Assembly: GCA_023213395.1 (NCBI GenBank)
Contig: CM041465.1
Coordinates: 252,037,741 to 252,101,740, forward strand
Length of the DNA: 64,000 nt
Source of the DNA: Cycas panzhihuaensis
Taxonomy: Eukaryota; Cycadophyta
Direction of reading: 5' to 3'
Shown: in pieces, positions 9,110 through 20,581 of the stretch
Numbering within the stretch: position 1 is the stretch's first letter
How the letters are laid out: each line of letters starts with the position of its first letter
Translations under genes and position numbers: made by a program
The notes under the pieces: generated by a model
Databases searched by the model: none
Seen by the model: the letters and a program-made list of their open reading frames with translations, nothing else
What the model was told of the DNA's origin: nothing

Positions 9110-10102
9110 TGCTTATAGGAGTGATTCCCTTTTTATTTAATATATTTACAAAGTAAATTGTACACATGTTATTAACAGAAAATAAGAGTTGTACAGAACT
9201 TAGAACACTATTGCCTAATTACAAGTGTATAACAAGATACAAAAAATCAAATATGTGCAATATCTATATAGAAAACAATGGGGAATAATGGCATTACAAT
9301 TCCAACATGTGAGTTATAAGGAAGAAAACACATGCAGGGGATCCAATTTCTGAGTAGACAAATATCATATCAAGTTATACATACCAATGCATCCATCACT
9401 AAATAACAATCAAGCAGAGAACACATAGATGTGTGCAACATGAAATGTGTAATATGCACACCCATATATTCATCATTGAATAACAATGAAGTTGAGAATA
9501 AATAGATGCATGTAACACAAAATATTTAATCTTTTGTTTGCTAAGTAGACTAAATGAATCTGAAAATTACAAAAATCCATAAAAGATTGCAATTCACACA
9601 GAGTTGATGTGGTGATGCCCACACAGTTATAGTAGAAAATATTAACAGTCACAGCATAAATCATTTAGAATAATAACATCTCCATACATAATATTAGATT
9701 ATTTTAGCATTAAAGTTAAATACAAACAGATAATAGCATACCACAGATATAATATCAGATTTGCAATAGTCAAAATAAACAAATATCAAATGAATCCTTG
9801 ATAGTAAATTGCCCCCGTCGAGGCAAGAGTTTCCACCCAAATGGCACAGTAATGCCCTAATGGCTCTAGGTCATTAATCCAAATCTAAATATCAATCCTC
9901 CAAAGATGATTGCAAATGAATAAGGCTCCTCTATTTATAGCCCTACTTTTCTCTCTCTAAAAACAAACTTCCTATTCTCTCTCCTAAAAATACTGACTTC
10001 ATGTAATACTCCTTATTCTCCTAGAAAACCAACTTCTTCATAAATTAGGAATGCAATAGCAGGTAGCAACTAATTGTTGGATTTTCAATTACATTCCCCA
10101 CA
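9110..10102 (-). repeat. LTR region of Ty3-G1, outer edge only
   Basis: On the minus strand an LTR appears to start TGTGGGGAATGTAATTG at 10102. A TATA box lies at 9931-9940 (CTATAAATAG on the minus strand), and a ccgtcgaggcaagag block follows that is shared in type with the other Gypsy LTRs here. The inner end is not located: the AT-rich stretch 9110-9780 has no gene, only a tandem duplication (9391-9530). The LTR itself may be much shorter than this interval. Confidence 0.45.
9391..9530. repeat. Divergent tandem duplication, period 78 bp
   Basis: The stretch starting atccatcactaaataacaat at 9391 recurs as attcatcattgaataacaat at 9468. In both it is followed by a (c/t)agatg(t/c) and a gca motif and an aca block. 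It is a two-copy, imperfect duplication in AT-rich LTR-like sequence. Confidence 0.7.
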
Positions 10103-10882
10103 TTAGGAGGTCTCCTCACAACATAGTATAGTCCATCCTATTAGTAGTACCAAACAATGTGGTGATTATCCTCCCTTGACCCTGGATTTTTGCCAAGTTC
10201 TTTTCGAAGTTCACCCTCTCAATAGAATACCTAAATGCTATAACCCTTCCCCCTCAAAACTCTCTTTATGTTGTTGTCCCTTCGAATTACAAATGTAACC
10301 TCTTCCCTTCCTCTAAAAGATTAGAACCAACTTCTTCATATCCATTATTTAGGCCCTCTTAGTGTTAGTATTATGGATTATGATTGCCACTCCACTCTGA
10401 ATTTTCCATAATCCACCTACTACAATTAGTCAAGTGGTTGTAATTGAAACACACAAGTCTAAATTGTCCAAGATCCACCTACTCCAATTGGTCTAGTGGT
10501 TGTAACCATAACACTAATGAATTATGATTGTTGCTCCACCACATATTCAAATCTCTTGCAACCAATTTCCGCTAATTTATGTTGCTCACTAAAGATAGTG
10601 TTTTTAAATTCTAGTTATCTCCCAATCTCGCTAATTTATGTTTCTATGAGTTGTTGCATTGTTGGATCACCTCTCCATCTTTTGATGTCTCTCTTTTTTT
10701 ATTGCTCACAATCTAAATTCTTCTCCTCTACAAATTCATGCTTGAATAATTTTAATAAAGACTTTGCAAATTGCTTCATTCTTCATTGAATCTCTTTTGA
10801 TAAGTAATTTTGAATTTGTGTGAAGTATGGGCTTTTTGGATATTAGCAACAAATGTGAAATAAAAGGAAAGAAAAAGCGCCC

Positions 10883-11282
10883 CCCACCTAAAATTTGTCC
10901 TCACTTTTTTGCAATTTCATGTTTTTGCATTTTCATGACATAAAACTTCACAATTTCTTGTCCTAATGGACCCTTTCATTCATATGCGAAAATACAAAGT
11001 CTAAAGTTTTAAACCTTTCCACAGAGGTGCCCACCACTTAAAATATGCCCTTTCTAACTTTTTCGCTTTTCTCACATTGTCACAACCTAAAGGTTTGCAA
11101 TTTCTTATCTCTATAAATCTTTTTGTTCATCAACAGAAGTGCAAAGTTTAAAGCCTAAGCCCACCACATAAAATCCTACCTCTCTCTTTTTTTGCAATTT
11201 TGCACGATGGGGCTTTGTAATTTCTTGTCCTCATCGACCTTTTCATTCTTCTACGAGATTACAAAGCCCAAAGCCTCAACGC
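10883..11282. repeat. Three imperfect tandem units of 130-147 bp
   Basis: Units start at cccacc in 10883, 11030 and 11160 and end near 11282. Each shows cccacca(c)(t)taaaat, a pyrimidine run with ttttt(g/c), gcaattt or cgctttt, then aatttctt(g)tc(c)t, ttttcattc or tttgttcat, and a caaag(t/c)(c/t)taaag block. The spacing drift (147, 130, about 122 bp) shows an old array. Confidence 0.7.
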
Positions 11283-12469
11283 TTGCTACTTGTAGTTATC
11301 TTTCACCTTTGTCAATTCCACAACACTACTGCTCATAGTCAAACTACAAAACCACAAAGCTACCAATCTATGAAATTGTGAAATACAGCTGCTTTGAACC
11401 TTTTGCAAAGAATGAAGTCTGAAACTTGAAGGTTTACTGCTCATAGTTATCTTCACTCTATCGATCCTGCAGCATTGCCATTAATGACCAAATATCCAAA
11501 ATCCATGAAGCTACCAATCCATAAATCTACAAAATTGCCAAATTGCAAAATTGCAAAATACTAAGACTTTGAGACTTTCAAGAGTTTTCATCAAGCTACA
11601 AGTCGTCGTTACAACTTGTAATTATCAAATCTAATATGAAGGAACTATTATGCCTTCTAATCTTTGATGCTTCACCATGTCAAAGCGTATCATTGGAATA
11701 AACCTAAACTAACAATAACTTGTTAAAACAAAACAAAGCAGCACAATGCATTAGAAGATTTTGCGAGGACCCACAGCAATATCTAAAGTATCTAAGGTCA
11801 ATGCGGGAGATTCATTATGCCCTAAGTCCTGTGAAATCATTTGCAAGCCTTGGTAAGTAAAATGTTTTCGCACTATTCCTCAGTGCCAAGATCTATGAGA
11901 TTGGAATTAACAGTTCTTGCTCTAGTTACCCTAAAAGGAGATAACACGTGCAAAGATGTCTAGCCCCGATTGCTACATTTTCCACTAAAATTTCACCCTT
12001 GCTACCTCTCACTTATCTATGTAATCTACAAGGTTAGCACCTCTATGTTGATACAGTAATGGTAGTCTTTCCTATTCTGCAATTCACTATGCAACTTCAT
12101 AGTTTGGTCATTCAACTAGTGAGTTGTTTTGGAAAGGTGAAGCATACTTCTTGTCATGATACAAGATCGTTGGTTCGACTTGATCAATTGCTAACATTGA
12201 GACAATTACTTTTGGCTCATCTGGAGTGAGATCATCTCAAACTGCCCCTTCACGAATTCTAATGGAGTATGATTTCATCACACATTCTCCTTTGTCATAT
12301 TGCTCCCCACACATATTTATGAATTCACCTCACTATTACACGTAGTCTTGACCTGAAATAAACGTGCATTCCTACATGTGTGTGTATAATGACATGTGGC
12401 ATGCTTGTTAGGATTTGAAAGTCATGGAATTTAGTGTGTGGGGGGTGTTTGCTTGATACCCTCACTTCA

Positions 12470-12655
12470 CATTGTAAGGGACATGCTCTCTGAATGCCCT
12501 ACTTATAATGCATGAGGGATGTCTAGTTGAGGAGGGCATATGTTTCATGCGCCCTTTATAATTATCCAAGCATGCTCTTTGATGGCATATTGCTTCAGAT
12601 GCTCCATTGTAATCATGAGGGCAAACTCCTCAATATGCCCTTTTGTAAACTTAAG
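12470..12655. repeat. Short imperfect repeats of about 50 bp
   Basis: Four or five units share the pattern ttgtaa or ttataat, then atgaggg, atgctc or gatgtct, and a closing atgccct or gcgccctt. The copies are uneven in length (about 36-55 bp). Confidence 0.5.
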
Positions 12656-12990
12656 GACAGAACTCACGGTACACTCTTATATTAACATCTCATAACCTCT
12701 TAGAGTTTGGCATGGCAATCGATAAATTGGCCTTCTTTCATAATGAACATCAATTACTCAATGAAGGATTAGATTGTTTCTTCTTAATTTTTCTAGAGTT
12801 TATAGATTCCCCCCACCCTTCCACCTTTTTTATGGCATCAAACTCTCTCGATGCTTTTCTCTTTTCTTTTACATTGCATCAACACTTCATTGATGCCAAG
12901 CTACTCATTTTAGGATTGAATTCTCCAATCTCCTGCAACACATCTATGGTACAAACAATCTCTCAATTGGTAGTTTAGCTTGTCTTCAGT

Positions 12991-13428
12991 TATGCCAATG
13001 CTGGTACTGATGGCTCTACCAATAATGGTTGATCATAAATAGTCTCAAGTAGTCACCCATTTGTTTGATTAGACCATCCTCCAAGTCTTCTTGGTTTCCA
13101 TCCTTAGAGACTATGGCTATCGTATAGAAACATCCCATCTCATTCGCTTCATAGTTTTCTCTCATCCAATTGAAGAGGAATGTGTCAATATCACCCCCAT
13201 CTTAATCATTTATAGCCCCAAGCTCTACATAAGCATTTGCTTCATGCTCCACAACTTCAGCCATTGCATTGAAATCTTGAACACAATTGTATGCTAACTC
13301 TACTTGAGGTGCGGAGTCATTTACATCCCCGAAATGGTCATCTAGTTGAGGTGTGGAGTCATTTACATCCCATCCATGATTTTCTGAAATCTCAATCCTT
13401 TTATAACTAATTGAATTATCATTGATCA
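12991..13428 (-). pseudogene. Ty3-G1 protease-to-RT linker remnant
   Basis: The minus strand gives a readable acidic stretch starting INDNSISYKRIEISENHGWD at the C1 insertion point. It then has a short internal protein repeat, DVNDSTPQLDDHFGDVNDSA, and continues to DIDTFLFNWMRENYEANEMG and EDLEDGLIKQMGDYL. It joins across the C1 insertion to the G1 protease end at 21129-21300. The duplicated DVNDS(T/A)PQ unit (13300-13370) is a 39-bp tandem repeat. Function unknown; the position suggests the linker before RT. Confidence 0.5.
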
Positions 13429-13982
13429 TGTGAAAAGGGGCCTAATGGCCTTACTATCCCAAGATCTAGAAGCTAGGTTCACTCTAGTTCTAGAAAGCAA
13501 CAAATGCTAACAAGTATGATACTCTTAAGATGAAACATAAGCAAGACAAAACATGAAAAAAGGAGGACCAAGAAAATGATACCAAATGTGAGGGGTTGGA
13601 ATTGGTCCAACCTCCAAATGAATAACAGTTTGATTAGCAAACTGGCAGCATAATAATACAGCTCCAACTCTATATGAGAACAATGAGGAGAGGTCTCATT
13701 ATATTAAGTGAAAGGAGAGACCTAAGGCATTGGATGTTTGACAAGTGTCAAACATCCAAGGTACATGCCTTGCATGTAGGACATGTGTCCTTTTAGGTCA
13801 CTCAAGTGAGCAAAAGTGCATGGGGGTCCATTTGATCCTTTAGTGACAATGTTGTGTCACTAGAAAGAATGTGGGTGTGCACTTTATCACTTAAGTGATA
13901 AGTCACCCCTAAAGTACAAAAGTACAAATATTACATGAAAAATAAAGTACATAATATTAACATGTAAACATAAAGTTTAACA
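13429..13982 (-). repeat. 3' LTR of Copia-C1
   Basis: The minus strand starts TGTTAAACTTTATG at 13982 and ends CTTTTCACA at 13429 (554 bp). The G-rich PPT (minus strand aaggggggg) lies at 13983-13991. It carries a 7-bp segment (ctctata near 13668) missing from the 5' LTR. Confidence 0.92.
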
Positions 13983-14510
13983 CCCCCCCTTACTATTTAC
14001 AATGTTAAGTCGGACCCCTAGACCATCTCTAAATTTTACAAATTTTTCTCTACCAAGTGGCTTGGTAAAGATATCTGTTGTTTGTTGTTCTGTTGGTCGA
14101 TATCGAAGGTTGATCTCACCACTTTGCACATGTTCTCTGATGAAGTGATGATGAACCTCAATGTGTTTGGTCCTTGCATGAAATACAGGATTCTTGGCCA
14201 GCTTGAGCACACTTTGATTGTCGCAATAAATCCTGGTGGGGTGATTCTGCTCAAGTCCAAGTTCCCCAAGAATCCATCGTAGCCAGATAGCTTCACAAGT
14301 TGCGCTGACTACAACTTTGTACTCTGCTTCGATGGAGGACAAGGTAACATTGGATTGCTTCTTGCAACTCCACGAAACAACTGCTGTACCAAGGGAAAAA
14401 CAGTATCTCGAGGTTGATCTCCTGCTATCCTGGCAACCTGCCCAATTAGAATCTGAGAACCCTTCCAGAGTGAAGTTCTCATCATATGCATACTCAAGGC
14501 CATGCTACAA
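13983..14510 (-). pseudogene. Copia-C1 RNase H
   Basis: RNase H degrades the RNA strand during reverse transcription. The readable frame 14342-13977 begins MSSIEAEYKVVVSATCEAIW and includes IYCDNQSVLKLAKNP, HARTKHIEVHHHFIREHV and DIFTKPLGREKF, the standard Copia C-terminal order. The catalytic Asp of YCDNQ is present. The preceding piece (14510-14345, CSMA and SDWAGCQEI-like reading) is frame-shifted relative to RT at about 14505. The protein ends just inside the PPT. Confidence 0.88.
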
Positions 14511-15605
14511 TGTGCCTTTGATGTACTTGAGTATGCGTTTAGCTGCATTCCAATGTTTCTGATTAGGTTGAGACATGTATCGTGAACAAATCCCAACTGC
14601 AAATGAAATATCTGGTTGAGTGTTGGTGAGATAAATGAGGCTACCAATCAACTGCCGGTAAAACGTGGGATCTACAGGTGCAGCTTCCTCATTGACAATA
14701 AGCTTAGTTCCATTCTCCATTGGTGTAGGCGTTGGCTTGCAGTTGTGCATCCTGAACCGCTGCAAAATGTCCCAAGAATATTTCGCTTGGGAGATGAAGA
14801 TATAGCCTGGCTGTTGCCATACCTCAAAGCCTAAGAAATAATGGAGAAGTCCAAAATCTGTCATCTCAAAACGTCTCTTCAAGTCATCCTGGAGAATGTG
14901 TATCATCTTAGTGTCATTGCCAGTGATCACTAAGTCATCTACATACAAGACAATAAAAATGGCATGGTTCTTTTCATGTTGGATGTATAGGTTAGGATCT
15001 GAAGTAGATCGATGAAACCCATGTCTCAAGAAGTAATCATCGATCTTTGAGTACCAAGCTCTTGGAGCTTGTTTCAAGCCATATAATGCCTTTTTTAAGC
15101 GACATACTAAATGCTCCTTGCCTTGTACCTTGTAACCGGGAGGTTGCTCCAAGTATACCTCCTCCTGCAGATCGCCATTAAGAAAGGCGCTCTTCACATC
15201 CATCTGAAAGACTGGGCATTTGCATTGACCTGCTAAGGCCAAGATGAGTCTGATGGTGTTCATATTAGCTACTGCTGCAAAAGTTTCCTCGTAGTTTATG
15301 CCTTCCTTTTGTTTGAATCCTTTTGCCACAAGGCGGGCCTTGTGTCGCTTAAGTGTACCATCAGAATGGAATTTGGTCTTATAGACCCATTTGCAACTGA
15401 TTGCCTATTTGTGTTTAGGCAATTCGACCAAATCCCAAGTACCATTCTTTTCAATAGAATGGATTTCTTCATCCATGGCAGCCTTCCAATTTTCATTTTC
15501 AGAAGCCTCCTCAAAGGTGGAAGGCTCATCAACACAAAGCACTTCAGCCATAAGTGCAAAATTGGTCTATTGCCTGTATTTTGATGGCCGTTTTCCTTCA
15601 ATGAT
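14505..15605 (-). pseudogene. Copia-C1 reverse transcriptase
   Basis: The frame 15329-14505 starts MAKGFKQKEGINYEETFAAV and carries QMDVKSAFLNGDL, LKKALYGLKQAPRAWY, the catalytic LYVDDLVITGND, DFGLLHYFLG and SLIYLTNTQPDISFAVGI. An upstream frame 15601-15296 codes the N-terminal part (W-M-EE, W-K-K-like) and meets it by a frameshift near 15300. All RT motifs are present and YVDD is intact. This is the best-preserved RT in the window, closely matching the broken RT of C2 (41120-41497). Confidence 0.92.
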
Positions 15606-15677
15606 GTGGTCGTCCTGTACTATGAGTATACCATTTTGGTAACTTCTGAATTGATGTGACTTGAACCTCAAGATCTT

Positions 15678-16725
15678 CTAGTCTAAGTGGTTGATCAACA
15701 GAAGATGTGCTAGGATCATGTGGAGCCAAATCAGATGATGTACACGGTCTAGCAGGTGCAGATGATGTACATGGAGTAGAAGATTGAGAGGGAAGGAAAG
15801 CCTCAACAATCTTTTTGCCTTTGTCAATGGGGGTTGCATGGATGTTATTTGCAACTCCTTATGATTGTCTTCAGCAAAGATTACATCTCTTGAGAGATGC
15901 ATTTTCTTTCCAATGGGATCATACAACTCGTAGGCTTTGCTATGAATGGCATAACCTACAAAGATGCATTTTAGACTATGTTTGTCTAATTTTGTTCTTT
16001 GTTGGTCGGGGATGTGCATATAAGCAGTGCACCTAAAAGTCCTCAAATGGCTGACAGTTGGCTTTTGCCGCACCATGCCTCCTCGGGTGTGATGTCGGTG
16101 ACTCATGTAGTTGGACTTGATTGGCCACATAGGCGGTGTGTGGAATGCCTGCACTTGATGGCTCGAGTGAGTCCTTGTGCATGCGTTATTGCTTTGGCTT
16201 TATTAGCCAAAGTTCTGTTCATTCTTTCGGAGACTCCATTTTGTTGAGGAGTGTGAGGAATAGTAAGCTGTCTCTGAATGCCATTATCCTTGCAGAATTG
16301 GGGGAATTCATTTGAAGTAAATTCACCTCCATTGTCTATCCTTAATGTTTTGATAGAATGACCAGACTCGTTCTCCACTTCAAGCTTGAATTCTTTGAAC
16401 TTTGAAAATACTTCAGACTTGTGCTTGATGAAGTAGACCCAGACTTTATGAGAAAAGTCATCAATGAAGGAGATGTAGTACAAAGCTCCTCCAAAAGATG
16501 CGGTGGGCATAGGTCCACACAAATCTGAGTGTACCAGCTGCAAAGGATGTGATGCACGCCAAGTTTTGCCTTTAGGGAAAGCCAAGCGATGTTGAGTCCC
16601 CATTATGCATGCTTCACAAAGACATTTTGTGCCATATATCTTTGGAAGCCTATGTACCACGTTTTTGTTTATCATCTGCCTGAGATTGTCTAAGCTCAAA
16701 TGGCCTAGACGTTGATGCCAAAGTT
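15678..16725 (-). pseudogene. Copia-C1 integrase
   Basis: The minus frame 16699-16103 reads MSLDNLRQMINK, then the CxxC of the zinc finger (CLCEACIMGTQHRLAFP). The core follows with LVHSDLCGPM (first Asp), TLRIDNGGEF (second Asp) and GVSERMNRTL (catalytic Glu). Just upstream the pre-integrase histidines are readable in the same direction (LRLGHLS-like at about 16690-16720). A frameshift at about 16130 moves the C-terminal part to 16154-15678 (FRCTAYMHIPDQQR, KCIFVGYAIHSKAYELYDP). The DD35E triad is complete in the first frame. The tail towards RT is low complexity (P/H/L). Confidence 0.9.
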
Positions 16726-17190
16726 ACATCTTGGACAAGTGTTGAGTGACAATAGAACCAGAGTAAGCAAAATCAAGTGTTATGTTATTAGCATCCAACT
16801 TGTAGAGGCCATGATCCTCATATCCAACAGCTACTACTTGGTCATCTTTGTCACTTATTACACATTTCCCATTTTTTAACAAGATGCTCATCTGTTGCTT
16901 GTCCAATTTGCTAACAAATAGCAAGCTCTTGTCCATAGAAGGTATAAAGTAGGCATTGCCATTGGGAAATGAAGAGGAAGGATTAGAAGAAGAATGAAAT
17001 GGAGCTATTGTGCTTATGCCAGAAATTTTGACAAATTGATTGTTGCCAAAGGTCACTGATTGACCTTGTCCTTCCTTGATGTCGCAAAGGAGTTCTTCAC
17101 TCCCAGTCATGTGTTGTGTAGCTCCAGAATCAATGATCCAAGTTTCATCAACCTTGGATGATTGATAAGCACAAAACAGTTTGTCTTCAT
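16724..17190 (-). pseudogene. Copia-C1 protease and pre-integrase region
   Basis: The minus strand reads WIIDSGATQHMTGSEELL around 17085-17155, the Copia aspartic protease active site (D-S-G-A). It continues as VTFGNNQFVKISGIS and the GAG-pre-integrase region (LFVSKLDKQQMSILLKNGK, DDQVVAVGYEDHGLYKLD) to a stop at 16724. The active site is intact. Confidence 0.88.
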
Positions 17191-18061
17191 CTGCAAACTA
17201 ATTGAAGTGGCGTTGATTGCCACCTCTAAAGCCACCCCTTCCTCTTTGACCTCCTCGATAGGCACCTCGATTTGGTCGAGCGGGTTGTTGTTGTTGTTGC
17301 TGGAATCTTTGTTGGAATTGTTGACGTGGCTACTACTACTCTTGTCGTAGATCTTCTTGCTTCTTCCTACAATCAGGTGCAATGTGGCCAGCTTTGCCAC
17401 AATAATGACAAACAACATTGGTCTTTGAGGAACCAATGTTCATGTTCCCAAACTGCTTTGAGAGTGCAGGTTTGGGGTTCTACTTGGCCTTTGATTTGGC
17501 CGTGAATGCACCTGATGTTGATGGTTCGTCCTCATTATCCTTGGTGTAAATTTGTTCCTCTTGAAGCAACAAGCTTTCAAGTTCATTAAATGACATTCTT
17601 TTGAGAGAACCATCTCGTAGAGTAGAAGATATAAAGCCAATGTAGTCCTTTGGCAAAGCTTTGGTGATAGATGTTATAAGCTCATCTCTAGTTGCTGGAC
17701 TACCTAGTGTATTCAATTCATTACATACCTCCTTGATGGAGGAAAGAAAAGCTGACATAGGCTTGATAAACTTTATAGAATACAACTTGGTTTTTACCAT
17801 CAAAATGCGAGCTTCATCTCGCCTTTCATACAAAGAGGACAAAATGTCCCATGCTTCCTTGGAAGTTTTTGCACATACAATATTTTGATCTACATGTACA
17901 TCAACAATCATATGAAGGAATGCCAAAGCGATTTCATCTTTGGCTTCCCAAGCAACAACAAAAACATCATCAGGTTGAACAGTTACATCACCATTGACAA
18001 CAGGTACAGGTTGGGGTATCCTTCCAGAAACATAACCCCAAAATTCATTCATTATCAACAA
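17191..18061 (-). pseudogene. Copia-C1 gag with CCHC knuckle
   Basis: The frame 18061-17480 starts MLIMNEFWGYVSGRIPQPVP and contains LAFLHMIVDVHVDQNIV, DILSSLYERRDEARILM and ELITSITKALPKDY, matching UBN2/retrotransposon gag. It lacks the usual N-terminal aromatic segment, so the true start may lie upstream. A zinc knuckle CHYCGKAGHIAPDC is readable at about 17365-17410 in a shifted frame, after a glutamine/asparagine-rich stretch (17230-17350). C2 has the same layout at 43780-44493. Confidence 0.88.
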
Positions 18062-20567
18062 ATTCTGAGTAATTCTCTTCCATTCTTGATTGTTATCTTG
18101 TCATATTAGTCTAATGGTGCATGCATTAAGCATGTTAATTGCAGCCATGTTTCAGTTGTAAGGCTTGAAGCTAGCAGATAACTTGGAAACTCAAAGCTTT
18201 TGTCGCTTAAGTTCCACCTTTTAACGAAACCAATAGTTCTGATCTTACTAGAAGATCCAACAACTGAATGGAATGATGAGGGGTGGAGGACTAGGCTATG
18301 GAGTTGGTCCAACCCTGATCTATAGAGGAGATCCAACAGTTGGCCAAGTTAAATCTAGGACAAAGGCGGTAGGGTTGATCCGCATGGACGTACCATGCTT
18401 TCCACAGGATTCATCCCCAATAACACCCTTTTCGAACCTCCTTTCCCTCAAGCAACCTTAATTGTCGTGCACTGACCGTACAGTCGGTTGGTCCCCTAGG
18501 GAATGCACCAAGCTTAAGGTTATTTCAAAGGCAAGGTTTGAACCTTTTTCGGGCCTCTCCAACAAGATTTTTAAGTCACTTTTTAGAAGGTTAAAGTGAA
18601 CTTAAGATTTATTTTTACTTGGATGATGTACTTATAAAAGTGCTTGATTAAGCTTATAATGAAAGAGGCTTCAAAAAGAATCAAGCTAGTACATCAAATG
18701 AACACTTAAAGTGTTGTTTACAATGAGCACTTAATGAAGTGAGAGTGCTTATGTTGATCCAAGTAAAGAAAGATGCTTGAGTACCATGAGTTTTGCAAGA
18801 AAAGTACTTTGAAAAGATGCTAAGTACTCAAAGAAATAAAGCAAAACTTTGTGATGAAAGTACAAGTGGGTTCCTTTTAATGCTCAAAAGTGAAGAGAAG
18901 AAGACCACTTGCTAAATAAGGACACCAGGCACCAAGTGTTGGGACCTTAAAATAGTCCCAACGATCAAAAAATGAAGTGATTTTATTAAATAGAAGTGTT
19001 TTTTAGCCCCTTTTTTAGACTAAGGGCACTAGGTCACCATGCAAGGTGCCTTAAAAAGAGTGTTGAAACAGTGATAAATATCACTTTTGACAAGGTATCA
19101 ACACTTAAAATCACTTTCAACAAGACTTTTTAACACTTAAACATGAAATAAGTGTAAAATAAAGCTTGAAATGCCTAAAAACAAAGGCTGAAATTCAATT
19201 TTTTTTGCAACTTTGAGCAACAAGGACACCACGCAGGGAGCCTTAATGAACACTTTGATCAAGTATTTTTAATCTCCAAAGATGAGTGAATGACTTAGCA
19301 TTAGTGATTTAATGAGATCACTAAGTACAATGAAGATTTTTAACTCCAAAAAGTGAAAAAAAGTTGATTTTTTCCTTAAAAGAATTAAGCCAAAAAAGTC
19401 TTGAATAACAGAAAAAAGCTTAGAAGGAAGAAAAAATATAACTTTTTTAATGAAGAAATACTGAAAAAGACTTGATTAAGTCCTTCTGTCACCAAGTGAA
19501 ATCACTGTAGTTAAGGGATTAACAAATCACTAGAAAAAACTTAAATTGATTAAAAAAAAGGTGATTTTAGTGATTTCAAAGTGACTTAGCATAAATAAAC
19601 TTTATGAAAAAATGAATATTCTAAAGAATATTCCTAAAAACATAACATAAAGTTTATTTCATAAAGTGTATACTTCAAATACTTCTTAAAATTTGAAATT
19701 TGAATGGCGGCGTGATCGGGCCACTTTCGTGACTTCGTGGATCTTGATGAATCGGTGAAAACCGGAGGCGTGGTCACCCACCCCGCATGAGATTCACCGA
19801 TTTGAGCAATCATAGCAACCTATGGAGAGAGAACAAACTTGATAGGACTTTGGCTGTGTGCACGGACTTAGTCAAGTTGGGCGGTTGCCGTGCAAGGTGA
19901 GGATGATGTCCAGTCACCGTATGAACTCTGCGGGACCCGCAAGGAGGAGAGGCACCCTCTCAAAGACTGCAGAACCCAGTATCAATTCTTCACCAATGAT
20001 TTGGAGCTTTTTCTGGGGTTTGTGAAGGACACCCAATAGAGTGAAGTCACTTAGTAATTTTTCAAACGCTGAGAACCTACTGAATATGTTCACAAAGCCT
20101 GCAACAAGGATCAGACAAGAAGCAACAAGTAGAAACGAATGTTTTTGTTCAAAAAACTTGCTCTGTTAGTAGAAAAATGACCCAACACAGTGAAAAAATA
20201 GGTACAGCCTGAGTGCAGTGACTGAAGATCTACCTTTTAGTCCAAAAAAAACACATATAACTCCTAAGATCTACCTTGGATTACAGAAGAATAATTTTTT
20301 CTGAGTAAGATAATTAAAAAAATCATTGCTTTTGAAGAAACAGTGAATGCTGCACATTAGACAAAGTCTAAAAAAAAAAATTCAGATCTAAAAAATATCC
20401 CTGCTCCAGCTTTCAATGCTGCTCTAGAAGCTTGAACCAACAAGAAATGGGTCTTAGCAAACCTTGGATCGCCTTCGAAGAGCGAAAGTCGTCACCAAGG
20501 GTTTGTAGCCCTTCTTTGAATCTCCTTGAGCAACAACAAACAGAACAGAGGGAACTAGTCTCCTCTT
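18062..20567 (-). other. Long leader of Copia-C1
   Basis: About 2.5 kb between PBS and gag has no credible reading frame. It is rich in short CACTTAA / AAGTG words (18600-19400). It contains a block at 18345-18460 (catggacgtaccatgctttcc, aataacacccttttcgaacctcc) that occurs twice in C2's leader, and a 20-nt motif at 19224-19243 found unchanged in C2. Related GGACACC/GGTGCCT motifs lie at 18919-18933 and 19031-19051. A GC-richer block (19700-20030) precedes the PBS side. Confidence 0.7.
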
Positions 20568-20579
20568 GCTCTGATACCA
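20568..20579 (-). promoter_or_regulatory. Primer-binding site of Copia-C1
   Basis: The minus strand reads TGGTATCAGAGC, an exact tRNA-iMet PBS, two bases from the 5' LTR. Confidence 0.95.
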
Positions 20580-20581
20580 AA

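Larger units (their letters stand above)
10103..12990 (-). other. Decayed 3' internal region of Ty3-G1
   Basis: This 2.9-kb stretch lies between the G1 LTR and its last readable coding piece. I see no RT, RNase H or integrase motif in it on either strand. It contains two imperfect tandem-repeat zones (10883-11282 and 12470-12655), a purine/pyrimidine-biased block around 10190-10330, and scattered minus-strand fragments of at most about 40 codons. It is either an unusual long non-coding 3' region of a non-autonomous element or pol decayed beyond recognition. Confidence 0.45.

Noticed and set aside
12712-12978. 88-codon plus-strand frame (MAIDKLAFFHNEHQ...)
   Set aside because: It lies in decayed G1 sequence; minus-strand fragments there fit the element orientation better, and no domain is seen.
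14036-16247. Several plus-strand frames of 66-91 codons antisense to Copia-C1 pol
   Set aside because: They mirror conserved pol sequence on the other strand; no independent support.
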